A stretch of DNA of 32,260 nt, taken from contig JAPOJR010000019.1 of NCBI GenBank assembly GCA_029978325.1, forward strand, positions 1 to 32,260, given 5' to 3'. The notes under the pieces are model-generated. The model did not search any database and had not been told where the DNA came from. It worked only from the letters and a program-made list of their open reading frames with translations. The stretch's first letter is position 1. Every line of letters starts with the position of its first letter. Source of the stretch: Alphaproteobacteria bacterium (GTDB lineage: Bacteria > Pseudomonadota > Alphaproteobacteria > Bin95). Positions 22,076 to 30,931 of the stretch are shown here, in pieces. The position numbers were made by a program, and so were the translations under genes.

Positions 22076-23319
22076 GGGGACAAGCTTCTGGCATTGTCCC
22101 AAGCGTCCAGCAGGTCGCTCAACGGGTCTTGCAGTATCTTTGCCTCGTGGCTGCGCAATTCGCTGAGGATCGGCGCGTCTGGCGTGACCTGGGGCGTGCC
22201 TAGGTCAAGCGCTCGCCACAGGTCGCGGACCGGGGTTCGTGCAAAATCTCTGCCGGCGATCAGCCGCTCGTCGGTAGCAACGGCGACGAAGCCGGCGCCG
22301 ATTAGCGTTTGCAGATTATCATCGGCCCACCCGGCTTCGACCGCTTCCGGCGCGCTTGGGTCCACGCTTTCGCCTTTCCCTGCGGCTTTCCATAGCGCGC
22401 TAAGCAGCGCCAGCGCGGTTTCCAGACGGGCGGCTGCGGTATCTGCCATGGTCCCGCTACGGCTGCGCGCCAATGCCTCGCGCCATTCCGGCACCACGGC
22501 GGTAACTTCCGCGCCGATCAGAATCACGGTCCACGAAGAATACAGCCACATCAGAAAGATCGGAATGGCGGCCAAAGCGCCATAGATCACCCGGAAATTA
22601 TCGGCGTTGTCGATATAGACGGCAAAGCCTGTCTTTAACGCCTCGAACAGCACGGCTGCCACCAGGCCGCCGGTTAGGGCATGCCTCAGCCGGACTGGCG
22701 CGTTGGGGATGGTGATATAGAGCAAGGTGAACGCGACCCATTGCAACAGCAACGGCAGCAGGTGTCCGATCTGCTCCAGAACGCCGCTAACCATGCCATC
22801 GTCGGCTACCGCAAAAAAATAACTGGTCAATGACAGGCTTGCGCCAAGGAGCAATGGCCCCATCGTCAAGGCCGACCAGTACCGCAGAATCCGGATGGTA
22901 AGCGAGCGTGGGCTCTTGGCCCGCCAGATGCGGTTGAAGGTGCCCTCGATCGTCGACAGCAGCATCAGGGCGGTGACGGCGATGCCGGCCAATCCTGGCC
23001 AGGTCAGGGCCTTGGCATTGCCCAGAAATTGGTCGATATGCGCCGCCGCCTGTGTCTTGGTGCTAGGCAGCAGCACGTCGAGGACGGCAGACTTGACGGA
23101 CTCTTTCATCTCAGCAAATGCGCCGAAGCCGGACAGGACCGCCAACGACACCACCAATAACGGTACGATGCTGAGCAACGACGTATAGGTCAGGGCCGAT
23201 GCGGTTTGCATGCCGCGGTCGGCGGTGAAGCGACGCACGACCATGACGCCAAACTGCGCCAGATCGCGCCAGTTTGCCCATTCCCTGGCCCAAGCCATTG
23301 CGCGGGATGATACTGCCAT
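22072..23319 (-). CDS. YihY/BrkB family inner-membrane protein
   Basis: The product has 415 residues. The family signature is at the N-terminus (RRFTADRGMQTASALTYTSLLSIVPLLVV). Six membrane segments lie at about 40-65, 105-125, 150-170, 185-205, 215-235 and 250-272. GTFNRIWRAKSPRSL in the second loop is typical. A cytoplasmic C-terminal domain of about 125 residues has LQTLIGAGFVAVATDERLIAGRDFA. The family was once called RNase BN, but that activity belongs to a different gene; function is unknown. It diverges from fabI across 169 bases. Confidence 0.9.
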   Translation of the reverse strand: MAVSSRAMAWAREWANWRDLAQFGVMVVRRFTADRGMQTASALTYTSLLSIVPLLVVSLAVLSGFGAFAEMKESVKSAVLDVLLPSTKTQAAAHIDQFLGNAKALTWPGLAGIAVTALMLLSTIEGTFNRIWRAKSPRSLTIRILRYWSALTMGPLLLGASLSLTSYFFAVADDGMVSGVLEQIGHLLPLLLQWVAFTLLYITIPNAPVRLRHALTGGLVAAVLFEALKTGFAVYIDNADNFRVIYGALAAIPIFLMWLYSSWTVILIGAEVTAVVPEWREALARSRSGTMADTAAARLETALALLSALWKAAGKGESVDPSAPEAVEAGWADDNLQTLIGAGFVAVATDERLIAGRDFARTPVRDLWRALDLGTPQVTPDAPILSELRSHEAKILQDPLSDLLDAWDNARSLSP

Positions 23320-23488
23320 TGCGTCCGCCTCTCTGCTGCCGCATAAACACTTGAGAAGTTTCCGGTCATCGGCCGGATGGTCTCGCCTGTCTCAACCTCC
23401 CTTGTGTATGGGGATTGGGCTCGAAGGCCAACCCTGCTCGCTGTCTTTGTTTAGCGCTCGCCTATTGGCGCAAGTCGTAGGAGTTATA

Positions 23489-24325
23489 ATGGAATTGCAG
23501 TCGAATCTTATGGCCGGCAAGCGCGGTCTGATTATGGGCGTCGCAAACGATCGCTCGCTTGCCTGGGGTATTGCCCAGACTTTGGCCGCGCACGGAGCCA
23601 CAATGGCCTTCACCTACCAGGGCGAGGCACTGGAAAAGCGGGTGCGCCCGTTGGCCGAATCGCTGGGCAGCCCGTTGCTTTTGCCGGCCGATGTCACCGA
23701 TAGTGGCAGCCTCGACCGACTGTTCGAAGCGTTGCAGCAGACCTGGGGCCATCTGGATTTCGTCGTCCATGCCATCGCCTTTTCGGACAAGGACCAGCTC
23801 AAGGGCCGCTACGCCGATACGACGCGCGAGAATTTCCTGCAAACCATGGATATCTCGTGCTTTTCGTTTACGGACATCGCCAAGCGCGCCAGCGCGATGA
23901 TGGGCGAGGGCGGTTCGCTGGTGACGCTGACCTACTACGGCGCGGAACGGGTGATGCCGCATTATAACGTCATGGGCGTGGCCAAGGCGGCGTTGGAAGC
24001 AAGCGTCCGGTATCTGGCGACGGACCTGGGAGGGCAGGGTATTCGGGTTAATTCGATTTCGGCAGGTCCGGCGCGGACGCTTGCTGCCTCCGGCATCGGC
24101 GATTTCCGCTATATCCTGAAGTGGAACGAGTTCAACTCGCCGTTGCAACGCAACGTGACGCTGGAGCAAGTCGGCGGCAGTGCGCTCTATCTGTTGAGCG
24201 AATTGGGCGGCGGCGTGACCGGCGAGACCCACCACGTCGATTGCGGCTATCATACGGTCGGCATGATGAATCCGCACCGGGCGCAGGATACGTCCGAGTT
24301 GCTGAGCACGTTTAAAGAAAAATAA
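23489..24325 (+). CDS. fabI: Enoyl-[acyl-carrier-protein] reductase (NADH) FabI
   Basis: FabI reduces enoyl-ACP in the last step of fatty acid elongation. From ATG 23489, with GTAGGAG six bases upstream, it has 278 residues. The SDR-type nucleotide motif is GLIMGVANDRSLAWGIA. The catalytic residues are Tyr149, Tyr159 and Lys166 (LTYYGAERVMPHYNVMGVAK), matching E. coli Tyr146, Tyr156 and Lys163. The residue that corresponds to E. coli Gly93 is Ala97 (HAIAFSD). The frame extends to 23210, but that part overlaps the divergent gene. fabI begins a run with aroC (26 bases) and glpD (33 bases), probably one operon. Confidence 0.96.
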   Translation: MELQSNLMAGKRGLIMGVANDRSLAWGIAQTLAAHGATMAFTYQGEALEKRVRPLAESLGSPLLLPADVTDSGSLDRLFEALQQTWGHLDFVVHAIAFSDKDQLKGRYADTTRENFLQTMDISCFSFTDIAKRASAMMGEGGSLVTLTYYGAERVMPHYNVMGVAKAALEASVRYLATDLGGQGIRVNSISAGPARTLAASGIGDFRYILKWNEFNSPLQRNVTLEQVGGSALYLLSELGGGVTGETHHVDCGYHTVGMMNPHRAQDTSELLSTFKEK

Positions 24326-24351
24326 CCGGCAAAGAGAAATAACCTCGGCTC

Positions 24352-25449
24352 ATGAGCTTCAACAGCTTCGGTCACAGCTTCCGCTTCACCACCTGGGGAG
24401 AAAGCCACGGTCCGGCCATCGGTGCGGTCGTCGATGGCGTGCCGCCGCTTATCCCGCTGGACGAGGCGCAGGTGCAGGCGCGGCTTAACCGGCGCCGGCC
24501 GGGCCAGTCGCGGTTCACCACGCAGCGCCAGGAACCGGACCAGATCAAGATCCTCTCCGGTGTGTTCGAGGGGCGAACGACGGGCACCTCCATCGGTATG
24601 GTGATTGAGAATACCGACCAGCGCAGCCGCGACTATGGCGAAATCCTGGATCGCTACCGGCCGGGGCATGCCGACTATACCTATCAGGCGAAGTACGGCA
24701 CCCGCGATTATCGCGGCGGCGGCCGGTCTTCGGCGCGCGAGACCGCCATGCGCGTTGCAGCGGGCGCGGTGGCAGAGGCGGTGCTGAGCAGCGTGCTTGG
24801 CCCGGCGTGCCAGGTGCGTGGCGCTCTGGTCGCCATGGGCGGCGATGCGGTCGACCGGTCCGCCTGGGACTGGAACCAGGTGGATGCAAACCCGTTCTTC
24901 TGTCCGGATGCGGCGGCGGCGGAGCGATGGGCTGTGACCCTTGACGCGGCGCGCAAGGCTGGCTCCTCGCTGGGCGCGGTGATTGAAGTGGTCGCCGATG
25001 GCATTCCAGCGGGCCTGGGCGAGCCTATCTATGGCAAGCTCGATAGCGACCTTGCCGCGGCATTGATGAGCATCAATGCAGTTAAGGGCGTGGAGATCGG
25101 CGATGGCTTTGCCGCCGCGGCAATGCGCGGCGAGGATGCCCATGACCGCATGTACCCCGGCAACGGTCCGACGCCCCGTTTCGAGACCAATCACGCGGGG
25201 GGCGTGTTGGGCGGCATTTCCAGCGGGCAGCCCGTGGTGGCGCGATTTGCTGTAAAGCCCACCAGTTCCCTGCTCATTCCCCAGCCTAGTGTCAAAGTGA
25301 CCGGCGAGGCGGTGGAAGTTCGCACCAAGGGCCGCCACGACCCTTGCGTCGGTATCCGCGCGGTGCCGGTGGGTGAGGCGATGATGGCTATCGTCTTGGC
25401 CGACCATCTGCTGCGCAACCGTGGCCAGGTGGGCGAGATCAGGCGATAG
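24352..25449 (+). CDS. aroC: Chorismate synthase
   Basis: AroC makes chorismate from 5-enolpyruvylshikimate 3-phosphate, the last common step to aromatic amino acids, and needs reduced FMN. The product has 365 residues. Signatures are [18 protein letters not shown] near the N-terminus, [21 protein letters not shown] in the middle and [21 protein letters not shown] near the C-terminus. The starting ATG is 26 bases after fabI. The glycerol phosphate gene follows after 33 bases. Confidence 0.97.
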   Translation: MSFNSFGHSFRFTTWGESHGPAIGAVVDGVPPLIPLDEAQVQARLNRRRPGQSRFTTQRQEPDQIKILSGVFEGRTTGTSIGMVIENTDQRSRDYGEILDRYRPGHADYTYQAKYGTRDYRGGGRSSARETAMRVAAGAVAEAVLSSVLGPACQVRGALVAMGGDAVDRSAWDWNQVDANPFFCPDAAAAERWAVTLDAARKAGSSLGAVIEVVADGIPAGLGEPIYGKLDSDLAAALMSINAVKGVEIGDGFAAAAMRGEDAHDRMYPGNGPTPRFETNHAGGVLGGISSGQPVVARFAVKPTSSLLIPQPSVKVTGEAVEVRTKGRHDPCVGIRAVPVGEAMMAIVLADHLLRNRGQVGEIRR

Positions 25450-25482
25450 AATTCGCCCCCTGATAGGTTCAGAGGAAGACTG

Positions 25483-27000
25483 ATGCCGACCGGCAAGGTG
25501 GATGAGATTTTCGACCTGCTGGTCGTCGGCGGCGGTGTCAACGGCTGCGGCATTGCCCGCGACGCCGCGGGTCGCGGCCTGTCGGTGTTGCTGTGCGAGA
25601 TGGGCGACCTGGCGCAGGCGACCTCCTCGGCATCGACCAAGCTGTTTCACGGCGGCTTGCGATACTTGGAGCACTTCGAATTTCGGTTGGTCCGCGAAGC
25701 GCTGATCGAGCGGGAAGTCCTGTGGCGCAACATGCCCCATATTTCCTGGCCGATGCGGTTTGTGCTGCCGCACCATAGCGGCTTGCGGCCATTTTGGTTG
25801 ATCTGGCTGGGATTGTTTCTGTACGACCACCTTGGCGGCCGCCGCCGCACACTGCCCGGGACAGCAATCTTGGATCTGCGGCGCGATGCGGCCGGCCGAG
25901 ATTTATCGCCGGTCTATCGCCGTGGGTTCGAATATTCGGATTGTTGGGTCGATGACGCCCGCCTGGTGGTGCTGAATGCCCGCGACGCCGCTGATAGAGG
26001 CGCCGACATCCGCACCCGCACGCGCCTGGAGCGGGCCTGGCGTGAGGATGGCGTCTGGCGGGCTGAATTGCGGGACCTTGGCGCCGGCGGCATGTCCACC
26101 GTTCGGGCGCGGGCGATAGTTAACGCGGCAGGGCCTTGGGCAGCAGAGGTGTGCGCGAACCGTCTGCCAGCAACCGTGGGCGACCCGCCGACGCTGCGCT
26201 TGGTGCGCGGCTCGCATATCGTCGCCCGCCGCCTGTTCGAGCATGACCGGTGCTATGTCCTGCAGAACGCCGATGGCCGCATCGTGTTCGCGATCCCTTA
26301 TGAGCGTGACTTTACCCTGATCGGTACGACCGACCGGGATCATAGCGGCGAAATTTCGGATGCCCACTGCACGGCGGAGGAGCGGGACTATCTTCTGTCG
26401 GTCGTCGCCGGCTATTTCCGAAAGCCCTTGGATGCAAGCGCCATCGTTCACAGCTTTGCCGGCGTCCGGCCCCTGTTCGATCCGGGAGAGGGGGCGGCTT
26501 CCGCCGCCAGTCGCGACTATACCTTGACGCTGGACGCAGACGCGGCGGCGCCGACGTTGACCGTATTGGGCGGCAAGATCACCACCTATCGGCGGCTTGC
26601 GGAGGCAGCTATGCGTCGCTTGCGCCGCCGGTTTCCCGAAATGGGACCGGACTGGACCGGGCATGCGCCGTTGCCCGGCGGCGATGGTCCCGTGGATGGC
26701 AAGCCGGCAGGCGTTGCAGCCTTGCGCGCGGCTTATGGATTTCTATCACCTGATTGGGCGGACCGCCTCTGGCGGACCTATGGCACGCTGGCCGCCCAGG
26801 TGCTGGGCGATGCAGATTGCGCGGCCGATCTCGGCGAGGATTTTGGCGGCGGCCTGACGGCGCGCGAGGCCGAATGGCTGGTCAGCCGTGAATGGGCGCG
26901 CACTGCGGAGGATATCCTTTGGCGGCGCACAAAAATCGGTTTGCATCTGGGCGATCGTCAAGTGGATCGCTTGGCGCAATGGCTGCAAACCCGGGCTTAA
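25483..27000 (+). CDS. glpD: FAD-dependent glycerol-3-phosphate dehydrogenase
   Basis: GlpD oxidises glycerol 3-phosphate to dihydroxyacetone phosphate at the inner membrane and passes electrons to quinone. The product has 505 residues. The FAD motif is VVGGGVNGCGIARDAAGRG at about residues 14-32. The next family segment is ATSSASTKLFHGGLRYLEHFEF. VNAAGPWAAEV and IGTTDRDHSG in the middle and VLGGKITTYRRLAEAAM near the C-terminal third are typical. The C-terminal DAO_C domain has AEWLVSREWARTAEDILWRRTKIG. It ends with a four-base convergent overlap with the glycosyltransferase gene. No glpK, glpF or glpR is adjacent. Confidence 0.94.
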   Translation: MPTGKVDEIFDLLVVGGGVNGCGIARDAAGRGLSVLLCEMGDLAQATSSASTKLFHGGLRYLEHFEFRLVREALIEREVLWRNMPHISWPMRFVLPHHSGLRPFWLIWLGLFLYDHLGGRRRTLPGTAILDLRRDAAGRDLSPVYRRGFEYSDCWVDDARLVVLNARDAADRGADIRTRTRLERAWREDGVWRAELRDLGAGGMSTVRARAIVNAAGPWAAEVCANRLPATVGDPPTLRLVRGSHIVARRLFEHDRCYVLQNADGRIVFAIPYERDFTLIGTTDRDHSGEISDAHCTAEERDYLLSVVAGYFRKPLDASAIVHSFAGVRPLFDPGEGAASAASRDYTLTLDADAAAPTLTVLGGKITTYRRLAEAAMRRLRRRFPEMGPDWTGHAPLPGGDGPVDGKPAGVAALRAAYGFLSPDWADRLWRTYGTLAAQVLGDADCAADLGEDFGGGLTAREAEWLVSREWARTAEDILWRRTKIGLHLGDRQVDRLAQWLQTRA

Positions 27001-28121
27001 CGGTCCTTAATCCGCGCCTGGAACAACCGGTCATAGGAATCCAGCATGGTTTCGATGCTGTAGGTCGCCTGCACATGGTCACGGTTGGCTTCGCCGATTT
27101 CGGCACAGACATCCGGGTCGGTGGCAAGCCATTCCAGTTTTGCGGTCAGTCCGGCTTCGTCCGTCTTCGCGACCACGCAATTATCGGCATAATCCGAAGC
27201 CAGCATCTGGCGCACATCGCCGACATCGGTCGCTACCACAGGCAGACCGGCGGCCATGGCTTCGATCACGCTGTAGGGCATCTGCTCGGTATCGGATGAC
27301 AGCGCGAAGATATCAAAGCATGCCTGCGCCCGCTCCGGCGCATCGGTATGGCCGAGAAACGCCGCGCGCTCGCTCAATCCTAATTGGGCCGCTTCCAGTT
27401 CCAGGCCGGCCCGCGCCGGCCCATCGCCAACGATCAGCAAACGAGCGGCGTCGTCTTGCACTGCTGCGAAAGCCCGCAGCAGCCGGGAGATATTCTTTTC
27501 CGCCCGCAACATCCCAATGGTGCCGATCACGGTGTGTTGGTCACCAAAAGGCATGGGCAAGGGCTCGGCGTCGGCAAAGCGCTCTAATTCGATGCCGTTC
27601 GGCACGAAATGGCAGCGTCGCGATGGAATGCGCCAGACCGTTCGGGCAATGGTCTCCAGCGTCCGAGACGGCACCAACAGGTCGCAGCGACCGGCTAGTG
27701 CCAGGCGGCGGGTCCAGACACGGCGGGGAATTTGCCTGCCGTTGGCCTCTTCCGGACCGAATCCATCCTCGCTGTGGATTTGCGGCGCAAGGCGGAACAG
27801 GCGGTTGCTCAGTGCCCATTCGATAGCGCCCCAGTTGTAGGACAGCAATAGGTCGGGCCGTTGCTGCCGGACCACGCCGGCGATGCGGCTGAGATTGCCC
27901 AAGGAAAGGCCGCCGGATTTTTGGGTCGGGGCGGGGATCACCTGGAAGTCGACGTCGCTGTTCAAACCGGCCGCTGCCGCCGTGTTCCCGTCCATGGCGA
28001 CGAGCGCATGACGGTAGCGCGGGCCGAATGCATTTGCGATTTGCAGGAAGCGCCGCTGCGGGCCGCCCATCGCAAAGGTTGAAAAGGCGTGCAGCAGCAG
28101 TGGTGCCGAGTTAGTTGCCAT
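26997..28121 (-). CDS. Family 4 glycosyltransferase
   Basis: From ATG 28121 the product has 374 residues; the frame extends to 28154, but the extra 11 residues look random. It is a GT-B fold enzyme. The N-terminal domain has LLLHAFSTFAMGGPQRRFLQIANAF, a nucleotide-sugar transferase opening. The C-terminal domain has IGTIGMLRAEKNISRLLRAFA and the EX7E motif EQMPYSVIEAMAAGLPVVATDVG, typical of GT4. It probably transfers a sugar to a polysaccharide intermediate, but donor and acceptor are unknown. The start overlaps the upstream fusion gene by 11 bases, so it is the last gene of the four-gene minus-strand set. Confidence 0.9.
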   Translation of the reverse strand: MATNSAPLLLHAFSTFAMGGPQRRFLQIANAFGPRYRHALVAMDGNTAAAAGLNSDVDFQVIPAPTQKSGGLSLGNLSRIAGVVRQQRPDLLLSYNWGAIEWALSNRLFRLAPQIHSEDGFGPEEANGRQIPRRVWTRRLALAGRCDLLVPSRTLETIARTVWRIPSRRCHFVPNGIELERFADAEPLPMPFGDQHTVIGTIGMLRAEKNISRLLRAFAAVQDDAARLLIVGDGPARAGLELEAAQLGLSERAAFLGHTDAPERAQACFDIFALSSDTEQMPYSVIEAMAAGLPVVATDVGDVRQMLASDYADNCVVAKTDEAGLTAKLEWLATDPDVCAEIGEANRDHVQATYSIETMLDSYDRLFQARIKDR

Positions 28122-30198
28122 AGCCGGCGAACGCCCGACGGAGGAAGCGGTCACGATCCGTTTCCGGTTGCCATTGCAGCAGCGCTTTCTCGGCGGTGCA
28201 GTCGAACTGGGAAACCAGGCCGCGGGACTTGAGGTCGTGGTAGGGCGGCAAAGGCAATTTCCGCCCGGCGACGCGCTTGATGCACCACTTCAGCAACTCT
28301 TCGCCCTGCAGCAGCCATGGCGGCTGCGGGTGATAGACCAAGGGGCGGTCGGTGGCATAGCCCAGTTCGCGGGTGTAATCGCGGGCCGACAAGCGAACGT
28401 CCCCTACCAAATTCAGTGTCTTCCCGATGGCCGCAGGCGTCCGGACGGCAGCGGCAATGGCGCTGGCCACATCTTCGCCCAGCACGAGCGGCAGCGGGTT
28501 CTGGCCATCGTTCCAGCCGATGCAATGGGTTTGGCGATTGTAGAGGCCAATGCCGGAATGAAACGGCGAGGTGCCGGCGCCCAGCACCACGCCGGGGCGC
28601 AAAATCGAAACCGGCAATCCGCTCTGGCGATGCATGTCCAGCATGGCAAGATCGGCCAATGCCTTGGCGCGGGCATAGTCGGCGCGCCGCTCATGATTCG
28701 GGTCGGGCGGCGTATCGGCGGTGATTTTTGCATCGCGCGCCGCCAGATTCAGCGCCGCGATGGATGACACAAACACCAGGTGCTCACATCCTGCGGCCAA
28801 CACGGCCTCCGCCACCAGGCGTGCGCCGCCAACCATGGCAGCCTCGATCGCGGCTGCGTTGGCGCCGCCGCCGCCGTGCGCAAGGTTCACCACCACCGGG
28901 GCGCGGCGAACCACGTCTTCTACCGCCGCCTTGTCGCCGATGGAGCCACGGAATACGCCAACGCCGGGCTCGTAATAGGGGGCTGGCAGATTTTCGACAC
29001 TGCGGGCGAACACTGCAACCCGCTTGCCTTCCGCCCGCAATGCCGCCAGCGTGTGCCTGCCGATAAATCCAGTGCCGCCCAACAAGGCTACGTCATAGCG
29101 TGCATCGTTGCTGGGGGCAGTTGGACGCGGGCGTGCTTTCGGACCATCGACCTTGGAGGCGATGTCGCAGCACACCTGCACCAGCCGTCCGCCCATCTCA
29201 CCGCGCGGCGGCTGTTTTTGGCCCAGTTGCCGGTAAAACGCTGCTAGTGAGCCATGCATGCACTTGTAGAATGCGTCGCCTCGCGGCGCGAGGCCGCTCA
29301 TGCCGGCCAGGTAGGACACTGCGCCGCCGATGCTGCCACCGACCAGCCCGCCGGCCCGCTCAATGCCGCTTTGCAGCGTATCGCCAAATTCCAACCAGCG
29401 GCTGGGGGTAGACGATGACAGGCGGCTGTTAATGACGTCTGCCTCCAGCATGCCATCATCGCCGATGGCGGTCAGGGTCCAGACCGGATGGCTCTGGCCC
29501 AAGGCAAATTGCATTTGTGCGGTGCCGCGCTCGCAACGCAGCGAGATCAACCAGCCGGTGATCAATGCGATGCCGTCGCCATAGGATTTCGGCGGCTGCG
29601 GCTGGGCCGATATTTCTGCAATCGGGCCCAGCAGGTCTTCGATCTGAGAGAGCGGGTGAACGGCCTGCTCCAGCAGCAGATTGCGCGGTTCGGCGAACAT
29701 CCAGTGTCCTAGCTGGCCTGCATCCAGCTGGCGCAATGGCATGTTGTAGACGACCGAGACATGCCGGACCGGGCCGATTTTGTTCGCCCGTATGGCTGCC
29801 TTCAGAAGGGTCTGCGCCGGATGGAAGACAAAGTTCTGGTTCACGCCCAGGGCGACGCCCGCGCTGGCGGCGGCCTCCTGCAAGGCGGCGCAATCCTCTG
29901 GCGTTTCCGCCATCGGCTTTTCCAATAATACGCTGAGCCCGCCCCGCAACAGAGGCTCGGCGACCCGGCGATGCAGGTTTGGCGGAACCAGCACGTGGGC
30001 GACATCCACCTTGCCGATCAGGTCTTCGGCATTGGCGTAGCATTGCGGAATTTTCCACCGTCCCGCCAGAGCCTCAGCGCGCGAGGCAACCGGATCCGCG
30101 ATTGCAGCGACAAAAGCGCCCGGAATGCGCTTCAAGGCTTCAGCATGGATATCGGCGATGAAACCGGCCCCAACGAGGCCAACGCGAATCAGCGACAT
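28111..30198 (-). CDS. Gfo/Idh/MocA oxidoreductase - SDR epimerase/dehydratase fusion
   Basis: The product has 695 residues and two NAD(P)-binding enzymes in one chain. Residues 1-350 are a Gfo/Idh/MocA oxidoreductase: GLVGAGFIADIHAEAL at the start, EKP at 93-95, and the C-terminal beta domain with HPLSQIEDLLGP. Residues about 368-690 are an extended SDR of the epimerase/dehydratase type: ALLGGTGFIGRHTLAAL, and the Tyr-x3-Lys pair in YARAK. A Pro/Arg-rich linker at about 348-368 joins the two. It lies between the coiled-coil protein gene and the glycosyltransferase gene and overlaps the latter by 11 bases. It likely makes or modifies a sugar for a surface polymer. The substrate is not known. 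Confidence 0.88.
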   Translation of the reverse strand: MSLIRVGLVGAGFIADIHAEALKRIPGAFVAAIADPVASRAEALAGRWKIPQCYANAEDLIGKVDVAHVLVPPNLHRRVAEPLLRGGLSVLLEKPMAETPEDCAALQEAAASAGVALGVNQNFVFHPAQTLLKAAIRANKIGPVRHVSVVYNMPLRQLDAGQLGHWMFAEPRNLLLEQAVHPLSQIEDLLGPIAEISAQPQPPKSYGDGIALITGWLISLRCERGTAQMQFALGQSHPVWTLTAIGDDGMLEADVINSRLSSSTPSRWLEFGDTLQSGIERAGGLVGGSIGGAVSYLAGMSGLAPRGDAFYKCMHGSLAAFYRQLGQKQPPRGEMGGRLVQVCCDIASKVDGPKARPRPTAPSNDARYDVALLGGTGFIGRHTLAALRAEGKRVAVFARSVENLPAPYYEPGVGVFRGSIGDKAAVEDVVRRAPVVVNLAHGGGGANAAAIEAAMVGGARLVAEAVLAAGCEHLVFVSSIAALNLAARDAKITADTPPDPNHERRADYARAKALADLAMLDMHRQSGLPVSILRPGVVLGAGTSPFHSGIGLYNRQTHCIGWNDGQNPLPLVLGEDVASAIAAAVRTPAAIGKTLNLVGDVRLSARDYTRELGYATDRPLVYHPQPPWLLQGEELLKWCIKRVAGRKLPLPPYHDLKSRGLVSQFDCTAEKALLQWQPETDRDRFLRRAFAGYGN

Positions 30199-30297
30199 AG
30201 GTTATGTTCCCGTTCGGCCCGGCAACGAGGGCCAGAGTTGGGAACGGGTTATCCTGCAACCGCTGGGCGCACCAGATTGCAGATTGTCGCCCGGTGT

Positions 30298-30924
30298 CTA
30301 CTTCACCTGGCGCGGGGCAGTCTGCGTGGCCGAGGGTGGGGCGGCGGCTGGCGCCTCTTTGATGGATACGCCGAAGATCGGGTAGATCGCATCCCGGCCC
30401 CAGTTTTGAAGCTGGCGCTCAAAAATGGTGACGAATATCACGATAATCGCCACGACCAATCCGGTCAGCGCCAATCGAACAAGGTCCCGCCCCAGTCCGT
30501 TGTCCGCCTGAACGGCATCCAGTTGCTCTTCCAGCATGGCGATCCGCTGCAACAATTGCTGGTTTTGCTGATGCATTTCCTGTCGCATTTGCCCTGGCAG
30601 AATGTTGCGCAGGTGCAGCAAGACGTCGTCGTCCCCCTGCGGCAATTGCTTGGCCGCAGCTTCCAGGCGGGCGACCAGCGCCGGATCAATTGGCGGCGTC
30701 ATCTGCTCTGCCAGGGCGCGCCTGACGGCGCGGTCGACCGGCGCCGCAACTTGTTGGGCAATCTCTCTCCGCACGGCATCTGCAACGCGCCCTTCGACCG
30801 CAGCGGCAATGGCGTTGGCATCGACTGGCGGCGCAGCTTGCGGCGTCATCTGGTTGCGTTCCGTCGCCTGGCGCACGGCTGCACGAAATTCTTGTGCGGT
30901 TTGCCCTAATTTGTTGTTGGCCAT
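30298..30924 (-). CDS. Membrane-anchored coiled-coil protein, unknown
   Basis: The product has 208 residues. Two similar motifs, APPVDANAIAAAVEGRV (31-47) and TPPIDPALVARLEAAA (76-91), suggest an internal duplication of a helix-start unit. A coiled coil lies at about 113-142 (MHQQNQQLLQRIAMLEEQL). One membrane segment lies at about 149-169 (RLALTGLVVAIIVIFVTIF), followed by a short tail with Ala and Pro. I do not recognise a family. It begins seven bases after the acyltransferase stop, so it belongs to the same operon. A role in surface polysaccharide assembly is inferred only from that. Confidence 0.7.
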   Translation of the reverse strand: MANNKLGQTAQEFRAAVRQATERNQMTPQAAPPVDANAIAAAVEGRVADAVRREIAQQVAAPVDRAVRRALAEQMTPPIDPALVARLEAAAKQLPQGDDDVLLHLRNILPGQMRQEMHQQNQQLLQRIAMLEEQLDAVQADNGLGRDLVRLALTGLVVAIIVIFVTIFERQLQNWGRDAIYPIFGVSIKEAPAAAPPSATQTAPRQVK

Positions 30925-30931
30925 GCGATCC

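Noticed and set aside
24250..25830. Long minus-strand open frame antisense to aroC and glpD (526 codons)
   Set aside because: Its protein is Arg/His-rich with no family motifs, and the opposite strand encodes two clearly recognised enzymes. GC-rich coding DNA often leaves long antisense frames open.
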